Source: Syntrophobacterales bacterium (lineage in GTDB: Bacteria > Desulfobacterota > Desulfobaccia > Desulfobaccales > 0-14-0-80-60-11). From it: a stretch of 5,235 nt of DNA. Where the stretch lies: assembly GCA_020052215.1 (NCBI GenBank), contig JAGVPN010000422.1, positions 1 to 5,235 of the forward strand, given 5' to 3'. This document shows positions 1-4,650 of this stretch, one piece after another (position 1 is the first letter of the stretch; each line of letters starts with the position of its first letter). The notes below the pieces were generated by a model. It did no database searches. It had not been told where the DNA came from and saw only the letters and a program-made list of their open reading frames with translations. The translations under genes and the position numbers were made by a program.

Positions 1-2
1 AA

Positions 3-1208
3 CTCCCGGACATGGAGGGCACCGAGCTGTTCGGGGCCTTACGCATCCTGCGGCCTGAAGCCATTGCCATCATGATCTCCGGCGCCGCCACCGTGGACGA
101 AGCCGTATCCGCCCTGAAGCGGGGGATTTACGATTTCGTCACCAAGGACTTCCGCATGGGGGACCTGCGCAAGGTGGTGAGCAAGGCCCTGGAGACCCAG
201 CAACTCCTGGTGGAAAACCAGCGGCTGCGGGAAGCCCTGCAGGACCGGGGCCCCACCGGCCGCCTCATCGGCCGGGGGCCGGCTATCCTCAAGGTCCTCC
301 ACCTGATCAGCCAGGTGGCGCCTATGAAGAGCACCGTGTTTATCGAAGGGGAGTCCGGGGTGGGCAAGGAACTCATCGCCGAAGCCATTCACCACCAGAG
401 CCCCCGGCGGCCCAAGGCCCTGGTCAAACTCAACTGCGGCGCCCTGCCGGAAGGGCTCATCGAATCGGAGCTCTTCGGACACGAAAAAGGCTCCTTCACC
501 GGGGCCATTCAACAGCGCAAGGGCCGCTTCGAACTGGCCGACGGGGGCACCATCTTTTTGGACGAAATCAGCGAGATACCGCCGTCCACCCAGGTAAAGC
601 TGTTGCGGGTGCTTCAGGAGGGGGAATTTGAAAGGGTGGGGGGGACCCAGACCCTGAAGACGGACGTCCGGGTGATCGCCGCTACCAACCGGGACCTGGA
701 AGAGGAGGTGGCCAAGGGCCGCTTCCGCAAGGATTTATTCTATCGCCTGAACGTCATCCACCTGGTCATCCCGCCCCTCCGGGACCGGGTGGAGGACATT
801 CCCCTGCTGGCCCTCCACTTCCTCGACAAGTTCTGCCTGGAAAACGACCGCCCCCCCATGGGGTTCAGACCGGAAGTCGTGGAGGCCTTGAAAAGTTATT
901 ACTGGCCCGGCAACATCCGGGAGCTCCAGAACGTGGTGGAGCGGGCGGTGGCCCTGTGCGCCAGCAACATGGTGGAATTCGAGGACCTGCCGGACGAAAT
1001 CCGCCGGCATTCCCCGGCAGACGACAAGATTGTCCTGCCGGTGGGGTCTTCCATGGATGAGATCGAGCGCCAGGCCATCCTTCAGACTTTGAGAAAGACC
1101 GGGGGCGACAAGGAACTGGCCGCCCGCCTCCTGGGCATCGGCCTGGCCACCCTGTACCGGCGCCTCAAGGAAATGGAGCTGAAAATAGTCCCGCCGGAGG
1201 AAACCTGA
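3..1208 (+). CDS. Sigma-54-dependent response regulator, NtrC family (5' partial)
   Basis: This is an activator of sigma-54 RNA polymerase, normally switched on by phosphorylation from a partner histidine kinase. The reading frame is open to the left edge: L-P-D precedes the Met at base 12, matching the 'MPxMDG' segment just after the phospho-Asp of receiver domains. The true start and the phospho-acceptor therefore lie outside the window. Numbering from that Met, residues 1-60 are the second half of the receiver (SGAAT switch Ser, then Lys in VTKDF). The AAA+ domain has Walker A GESGVGK (113-119), the sigma-54 contact loop GSFTGA (160-165, a mild variant of GAFTGA), Walker B GTIFLDE (179-185) and the R-finger region FRKDLFYRLN. 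The C-terminus (about 352-392) is a Fis-type helix-turn-helix. With the missing ~60 residues the length would be normal for the family. The target genes are unknown. The agmatinase gene starts one base after the stop, so co-transcription is likely. Confidence 0.95.
   Translation, partial: LPDMEGTELFGALRILRPEAIAIMISGAATVDEAVSALKRGIYDFVTKDFRMGDLRKVVSKALETQQLLVENQRLREALQDRGPTGRLIGRGPAILKVLHLISQVAPMKSTVFIEGESGVGKELIAEAIHHQSPRRPKALVKLNCGALPEGLIESELFGHEKGSFTGAIQQRKGRFELADGGTIFLDEISEIPPSTQVKLLRVLQEGEFERVGGTQTLKTDVRVIAATNRDLEEEVAKGRFRKDLFYRLNVIHLVIPPLRDRVEDIPLLALHFLDKFCLENDRPPMGFRPEVVEALKSYYWPGNIRELQNVVERAVALCASNMVEFEDLPDEIRRHSPADDKIVLPVGSSMDEIERQAILQTLRKTGGDKELAARLLGIGLATLYRRLKEMELKIVPPEET
1196..1201 (+). 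promoter_or_regulatory. Ribosome binding site of the agmatinase gene
   Basis: GGAGGA lies 8 bases before the ATG at 1210, inside the last codons of the upstream regulator gene. It is a near-perfect Shine-Dalgarno and supports the ATG at 1210 as the start. It also supports translation from the same transcript as the regulator. Confidence 0.8.
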
Positions 1209-1209
1209 G

Positions 1210-2088
1210 ATGGCCTGGTTAAACTTCCTGGACCTGAGATCATTGCCGGTCAAAGAGGCCGAAGCGGTGATTCTGCCCATTCCTTATGAAGCCACCACCA
1301 CCTATGGGGCGGGGACCCGGGGAGGCCCGGAGGCGATCCTGGCCGCCTCGCGCCAGGTGGAGTTGTGGGACGAAACCTATGACTGGGACCCGTCGGCTGC
1401 CATTCGCCTGGCCACCGCCGCCCCCATCTTGGCCGAGGTCTCCGGCCCCCAGGCCATGGTGGAGAAAATCAAGCGCATCGTCCAGCCCTGGATCGCCCAG
1501 GGGAAGCTCATCTGCGCCCTGGGAGGCGAACACACCATCACCGTGGCCCTGCTCCAGGCCATGCAGACCCGCTACCCGGACCTGACCGTGGTGGCCCTGG
1601 ACGCCCACGCCGACCTCAGGGAGAGCTACGACGGCAGCAAACTCTCCCATGCCTGCGTCATGCGCCGGGCCTATGAACTGGGGCGCCCCCTCACCCTGCT
1701 GGGGGTGCGCAGCTATTCCCAGGACCAGTACCAACTCCTGCGGGTAGCGCCGCGCCTCACCGTGTTCAAGGCCCGTGAGCTTCACACGCCGGCGGGCTGG
1801 GACAAGGCCCTTTCACACCTCCAAGGCATCTCGGGGCCGGTGTATCTGTCCATCGACTTAGACGCCCTGGACCCCGGCATCATGCCCGCAGTGGGCACCC
1901 CGGAACCGGGCGGTTTGTCGTACGGCCAGGTACTGAACATCATGGAAACCCTGGCCCAACGGGGCCCCATCATCGGCCTGGACCTGGTGGAACTGGCCCC
2001 CATCCCGGGGCAGACGGTGAGCGAATTTACTGCGGCGCGGTTGTTGTATAAGGCTTTGGGGTATATCTATCTATCGCGGAAGAAATGA
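1210..2088 (+). CDS. speB: Agmatinase (ureohydrolase family)
   Basis: By family this enzyme hydrolyses agmatine to putrescine and urea in the cytoplasm with a binuclear Mn centre. All six expected metal ligands are visible: His108 in GGEHT (105-109), Asp131/His133/Asp135 in DAHADLR, and Asp216/Asp218 in SIDLDALDP. The C-terminal GLDLVELAP block (Glu261) and the SHACVMRR segment near residue 150 also fit. At 292 aa it is within the usual range for bacterial and archaeal agmatinases. It follows the sigma-54 regulator by one base. The next polyamine-type gene (deoxyhypusine-synthase-like, 2864) lies beyond the AT-rich cyclase. Agmatinase rather than arginase is preferred from overall pattern and context. 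A ureohydrolase acting on another guanidino compound, such as a guanidino-polyamine made by the neighbour, cannot be excluded by eye. Confidence 0.9.
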   Translation: MAWLNFLDLRSLPVKEAEAVILPIPYEATTTYGAGTRGGPEAILAASRQVELWDETYDWDPSAAIRLATAAPILAEVSGPQAMVEKIKRIVQPWIAQGKLICALGGEHTITVALLQAMQTRYPDLTVVALDAHADLRESYDGSKLSHACVMRRAYELGRPLTLLGVRSYSQDQYQLLRVAPRLTVFKARELHTPAGWDKALSHLQGISGPVYLSIDLDALDPGIMPAVGTPEPGGLSYGQVLNIMETLAQRGPIIGLDLVELAPIPGQTVSEFTAARLLYKALGYIYLSRKK

Positions 2089-2154
2089 TAGTTTTCTGTT
2101 TATATTAATAATCGAATGTTACTAATTATACAATTTAAACCATGGGGTTATTAA
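2089..2154 (+). promoter_or_regulatory. AT-rich leader of the cyclase gene
   Basis: These 66 bases separate the agmatinase stop from the cyclase start and are very AT-rich, marking the left edge of the AT-rich island. A TATACA hexamer at 2127-2132 resembles a -10 box, but no convincing -35 lies 16-18 bases upstream, so a promoter is only possible. GGGG at 2144-2147, seven bases before the ATG at 2155, is the best ribosome-binding candidate. Confidence 0.3.
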
Positions 2155-2862
2155 ATGAGTGCGATTATTTGCTTTGATATCAGAAATTTTACTACCCATG
2201 TTTCACATCATTCATCACAAGATAAAGGTGAAATATTTAAAGTAATTGAAGATATATTTAAGTCGCTAGAAAAAGCTATTAAGACTAGCCGAACAATGAT
2301 TGGTATTAAAGGCAAAACATTTGTAAACCATACAGGAGATGGTTTTGTTGCAATATTTTATGACAAAGGTAGAAGCTTACAAAGCTTAATAGTGGCCTCT
2401 TTGGTAGCTAGTGATGTTGATAATTTACTTGAAGAATATAATAATAATATTAAAAATGACATGAATCTTAAATATATTTCTCCTCTTGACTATGGTATTG
2501 GAATTCACAGGGGAGGAGTTAATAAAATTAAATACCGTCCCGAATATCCCCTTGAATCTTCAATGATTGGTTTCGTGGGTCATGTTATTAACTTATCTAA
2601 TCGTGTTCAGGAAAGCACTAAGGACCACACATTTCAGATTATTTGCACTAAGAAAGTTCATGACGATGCTATTTCTGTTATTAATGACAAGCATAGGGAG
2701 ACAGTTAAAAAATATTTTACTGAACTTGATAAGCACAAATTCCGCGGTATGAATAAGCCTATAACCCTATTTGGCGTCCAAATCGATTTTGCCGAGAAAT
2801 TTGAGTCAAATATGCTTAATTCTTTTGAGACCAAAAATAGAAAACTGAAAACAGGTCCTTAA
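2155..2862 (+). CDS. Stand-alone class III nucleotide cyclase domain protein, AT-rich
   Basis: The protein is essentially one class III (adenylate/guanylate-type) cyclase domain. It has the first metal Asp8 in FDIRNFT, the second metal Asp62 in HTGDGFVAIF, the GIGIHRGG strand (114-121), Asn146 and Arg150 in VINLSNR at the transition-state positions, and the closing KFRGMNKPITLFGV block (195-208). A short polar tail follows to residue 235. There is no signal peptide, membrane span or sensor domain, so it should be a soluble cytosolic enzyme working as a homodimer. By eye alignment, the Lys and Asp that select adenine in classical cyclases are Asn58 and Gly139 here, so the product nucleotide cannot be assigned. 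GC content is roughly one third, against about two thirds in the flanking genes, which indicates recent transfer. Stand-alone domains of this size include the pyrimidine cyclases of Pycsar defence, but no effector gene is adjacent. The catalytic domain call is firm; the role is not. Confidence 0.85.
   Translation: MSAIICFDIRNFTTHVSHHSSQDKGEIFKVIEDIFKSLEKAIKTSRTMIGIKGKTFVNHTGDGFVAIFYDKGRSLQSLIVASLVASDVDNLLEEYNNNIKNDMNLKYISPLDYGIGIHRGGVNKIKYRPEYPLESSMIGFVGHVINLSNRVQESTKDHTFQIICTKKVHDDAISVINDKHRETVKKYFTELDKHKFRGMNKPITLFGVQIDFAEKFESNMLNSFETKNRKLKTGP
2853..2856 (+). promoter_or_regulatory. Weak ribosome binding site for the DHS-like gene, inside the cyclase ORF
   Basis: AGGT, the end of the Shine-Dalgarno consensus, lies 7 bases before the ATG at 2864. 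It is the only candidate and sits within the last codons of the AT-rich cyclase gene. With only one base between that stop and this start, translation is probably coupled to the cyclase gene. Confidence 0.4.
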
Positions 2863-2863
2863 A

Positions 2864-3943
2864 ATGCGCAGGAAACACGAAGATTTCCATGACGGGGCCA
2901 AAGACGGCTTGACCCCGTTGGAGCCCCTGGATATAACGAGCCTCCGGGATTTTGACGAGCTCCTGGCCGCCATGGGCAAGACCGCCTTCGGCGGCCGCAG
3001 TCTGGGAGAGGCCGCCGAGGTCTTGACCCAGATGGTGCGGGACCCGGAGTGCGCCATCGTCGGCACCTTTTCCGGGGCCATGAGCGTCGCCAAGATGGGG
3101 TTGTTGATCTGCGAAATGATCGACCGGGGCTGGCTGAAGATTATCATTACCACCGGGGCACTCATCGCCCACGGCTTCATCGAGACCCTGGGCCGGGTGC
3201 ACTATAAGTACCCGGAGCAGGTTTCGGACCGGCAGCTCTTTCAGCAGGGCTACAACCGCATTTATGACACTTTGGAGATGGAAGCCAACCTGGATTATGC
3301 CGAAGACGTGTTTCGCACCGTGTTGGAGGGGTTGGATTTGGGGGAGACCTGGTCTTCCGCCAGTCTATGCCGGGAGTTGGGCAAGCACCTGGCGGAGCAG
3401 AGCGACAGCCCCGGAATCTTGCGCTCCGCCTATCTGAAGGGGGTGCCGGTGTTCATCCCGGCCTTCACCGATTCGGAATTGGGCCTGGACCTGGCGGGGT
3501 TCATGGTGCGGCGGGCCTTGGCGGAGGGTAAGCCCATTGCCGAGGCCCTGGGGTCGGTTTCCCTGAAATTCAACCCCTTCCTGGACCTAAGCGCCTATGC
3601 CCAAAAGGCCCTGGCGGCCCCGAAACTGGGAATCTTCACGGTGGGCGGCGGCGTCCCCCGCAACTGGGCCCAGCAGGTGGCGCCCTACCTGGATTTGCTG
3701 CACACCCGCCTGAACCTGGATCTGCCGGAAGTGCGGTTTCACTGCGGAGTGCGGCTCTGCCCGGAGCCGGCCCACTGGGGGGGCTTGAGCGGCTGCACCT
3801 TCAAGGAGGGGGTCTCCTGGGGCAAATTTGTCTCCCCGGAGGATGGCGGCCGGTACGCCGAGGTGCTGTGCGACGCCACCATCGCCTGGCCGCTTCTCCT
3901 GGCGGGCGTCAGCCAGCGTCTGGACAAAGCGCCCACGGCTTAA
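2864..3943 (+). CDS. Deoxyhypusine synthase-family protein, probably a polyamine (homospermidine-type) synthase
   Basis: The 359-aa length and the order of blocks fit the deoxyhypusine synthase (DHS) family: GTFSGAMSVAKMG (67-79), ITTGALIAHG (95-104), VPVFIPAFTDSELG and GGGVPRN (261-267). GVSWGK holds Lys321, aligned with the catalytic Lys329 of human DHS, followed by the DATIAWPLLL end block. The ATG at 2864 gives the 'MRRKHxxFHDG' N-terminus I associate with bacterial members, so the protein looks complete. Human DHS uses NAD to move the aminobutyl group of spermidine onto eIF5A. Bacteria lack eIF5A, and here the His288 position is Asn267, while spermidine-binding Asp316 and Glu137 correspond to Leu308 and His103. 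Bacterial relatives beside agmatinase genes are, as I recall, annotated 1,9-bis(guanidino)-5-aza-nonane synthase: two agmatines are joined and the guanidino groups are later removed to give homospermidine. I infer that role here from family and neighbourhood; the exact substrate is unproven. Confidence 0.85.
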   Translation: MRRKHEDFHDGAKDGLTPLEPLDITSLRDFDELLAAMGKTAFGGRSLGEAAEVLTQMVRDPECAIVGTFSGAMSVAKMGLLICEMIDRGWLKIIITTGALIAHGFIETLGRVHYKYPEQVSDRQLFQQGYNRIYDTLEMEANLDYAEDVFRTVLEGLDLGETWSSASLCRELGKHLAEQSDSPGILRSAYLKGVPVFIPAFTDSELGLDLAGFMVRRALAEGKPIAEALGSVSLKFNPFLDLSAYAQKALAAPKLGIFTVGGGVPRNWAQQVAPYLDLLHTRLNLDLPEVRFHCGVRLCPEPAHWGGLSGCTFKEGVSWGKFVSPEDGGRYAEVLCDATIAWPLLLAGVSQRLDKAPTA

Positions 3944-3963
3944 AAAAACCCGCACGATTTCTC

Positions 3964-3986
3964 ATACCGAGTTGCGATCAAAGGGT
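3964..3986 (+). repeat. Left arm of a 23-bp inverted repeat
   Basis: ATACCGAGTTGCGATCAAAG followed by GGT. Its reverse complement matches 4171-4193 at 20 of 23 positions, and similarity continues a few bases on each side (24/30 over 3959-3988 against 4169-4198). The pair brackets about 184 bases and may mark a small non-autonomous element or two copies of a dispersed repeat. Confidence 0.7.
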
Positions 3987-4021
3987 TGTTTTGGTAGCCG
4001 CAGGTTTTGCCGTGAAAACTC

Positions 4022-4096
4022 AAATCCCCCTAAATCCCCCTTTACTAAAGGGGGACTTTAAAACCCCCCTTTGGAAAAGGGGGGCAGGGGGGATTT
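4022..4096 (+). repeat. C-run/G-run palindromic element, copy 1
   Basis: Two perfect 9-bp hairpins stand side by side: TCCCCCTTT/AAAGGGGGA (4035-4043 with 4047-4055, loop ACT) and CCCCCCTTT/AAAGGGGGG (4064-4072 with 4076-4084, loop GGA). The outer ends AAATCCCCC (4022-4030) and GGGGGATTT (4088-4096) also pair, so the whole can fold as a three-way junction. A second copy lies in opposite orientation at 4502-4591. Elements of this style are common between genes in several GC-rich bacterial groups. A role in transcript ends is possible. Confidence 0.85.
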
Positions 4097-4147
4097 TAAT
4101 CCTCGGGGGTGAAACATCTCGTATTCATGGATAGTTAGCCTGCGCCA

Positions 4148-4169
4148 GCACAGGCTGGAAAGCCTGTGC
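4148..4169. repeat. REP-like hairpin
   Basis: GCACAGGCT and AGCCTGTGC form a perfect 9-bp stem with a GGAA loop. It resembles short extragenic palindromes scattered in many genomes. It lies 24 bases beyond the stop of the - strand small ORF (4193-4318) and could act as its 3' end structure, but no T-run follows on either strand. Confidence 0.65.
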
Positions 4170-4170
4170 C

Positions 4171-4193
4171 ACCCTTTGATTGCGGCTCGGTAT
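4171..4193 (-). repeat. Right arm of the 23-bp inverted repeat
   Basis: This is the inverted partner of 3964-3986, with 20 of 23 positions matching. Its outer edge touches the stop codon (4193-4195, - strand) of the 41-aa ORF, so that ORF ends in repeat sequence. Confidence 0.7.
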
Positions 4194-4318
4194 CAGGACG
4201 TCCCGGAACCCAGGGCCGCCATGCCGGCGACCACTGCCATGAAGATCAGCGCGGCCCACAGCGCCAGCTTGGCGGGGTTGATTCCCGAGACGCCCTTCAA
4301 ATATTTCGCGTAGTCCAT
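4193..4318 (-). CDS. Candidate 41-aa single-span membrane protein
   Basis: This short - strand ORF starts with ATG (4316-4318) and ends with TGA (4193-4195). The N-terminal part MDYAKYLKGVSGINPAK is hydrophilic. Residues 18-36 (LALWAALIFMAVVAGMAAL) form one clear hydrophobic helix, and the end GSGTS is short and polar. The two lysines at 8 and 17 before the span suggest an N-terminus facing the cytoplasm. A GGGTGG stretch about 5 bases before the ATG could serve as a ribosome binding site. I do not recognise the family. For it: a coherent amphipathic-then-membrane pattern, an ATG start and a fitting position between genes. Against it: short length, GC-rich DNA where open frames are common, and a stop lying in a repeat arm. 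Overlapping frames on both strands give low-complexity Arg/Gly-rich translations and look less real. Confidence 0.5.
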   Translation of the reverse strand: MDYAKYLKGVSGINPAKLALWAALIFMAVVAGMAALGSGTS

Positions 4319-4501
4319 AATCCACCCGGTTGGTTCGGTCTGGATTTTCCCTTACCCTAATGCAGGCGCCTTAGCCTGACAATCGGGGATCCCCCTATTT
4401 TTCCGGGGAAGAATCCTGAATATGCTTCGGGGTTTCGTAGGAGCAGGGCAGGGGACAATTATAGCAATTGCCAAAAGTTTTTCCGTTATGGGAATCCTTA
4501 T
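4319..4501. other. Intergenic region upstream of the small - strand ORF
   Basis: No gene is seen. On the - strand a perfect TATAAT (4458-4463 read in reverse) lies about 140 bases upstream of the 41-aa ORF, but the hexamer 17 bases before it is not a good -35, so a promoter is only a possibility. The palindrome GGGGATCCCC (4385-4394) is present. Together with 4502-4650 this makes about 330 bases without a gene. Confidence 0.4.
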
Positions 4502-4591
4502 AATCCCCCCTGCCCCCCTTTAAAAAGGGGGGGAACTTCAAGGAATTGCTGTTAAAGTCCCCCTTTGAAAAAGGGGGACTTAGGGGAATTT
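4502..4591 (-). repeat. C-run/G-run palindromic element, copy 2 (inverted relative to copy 1)
   Basis: This has the same architecture as 4022-4096 when read on the - strand. One hairpin is CCCCCCTTT/AAAGGGGGG (4513-4521 with 4524-4532). The other is a perfect 11-bp stem AGTCCCCCTTT/AAAGGGGGACT (4556-4566 with 4570-4580, loop GAA). Outer AATCCCC and GGGGAATT ends can also pair. A spacer of about 20 bases, absent from copy 1, separates the hairpins. It lies 60 bases past the stop of the - strand transporter and may form the 3' end of that transcript. Confidence 0.85.
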
Positions 4592-4650
4592 AAGAACCTC
4601 CAAACGGAAGGAATTTATGGCAAACGCTATACCCAGGAGCCTCGGGCGGA

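Larger units (their letters stand above)
3944..4192. other. Repeat-rich intergenic region after the DHS-like gene
   Basis: No convincing gene is seen. Open frames here on the + strand merely run out of the DHS-like gene's alternative frames into repeats. The stretch holds the left arm of a 23-bp inverted repeat, one copy of the C-run/G-run element and a REP-like hairpin. No classical stem plus T-run terminator directly follows the stop at 3943, though the hairpins at 4035-4084 could stop or protect the transcript. Confidence 0.7.

Noticed and set aside
39..512. Long - strand open frame opposite the sigma-54 regulator, and similar frames opposite the agmatinase and DHS-like genes
   Set aside because: These are mirror frames of GC-rich coding DNA. 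The sense strand has clear family motifs and the antisense translations have none.
2155..2862. Calling the cyclase a full Pycsar defence system
   Set aside because: No effector gene with a cyclic-nucleotide-binding, TIR or membrane part is next to it. Both neighbours are metabolic genes, so only the weaker hypothesis is kept.
4022..4096. Possible CRISPR-like array or tandem repeats from recurring CCCCCT units
   Set aside because: The units are palindromic hairpin arms with 2-3 base loops, not evenly spaced repeats with unique spacers, and no cas gene is present.
3828..4134. + strand frames running from the end of the DHS-like gene into the C-run repeats
   Set aside because: They start inside a well-supported gene in other frames, and their translations become repeat-derived (Pro-Leu-Leu-Lys-Gly). 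No independent start signal is seen.
4125..4325. 66-aa - strand frame overlapping the 41-aa ORF
   Set aside because: It needs a GTG start, has an Arg/Gly-rich composition without a hydrophobic segment, and runs through both repeats. The ATG frame with a clean membrane helix is the better reading.
4458..4474. Possible sigma-54 promoter on the - strand (TGGCAATTGCT)
   Set aside because: The GG and GC elements would be adjacent instead of about 10-11 bases apart centre to centre, so the spacing rules it out.
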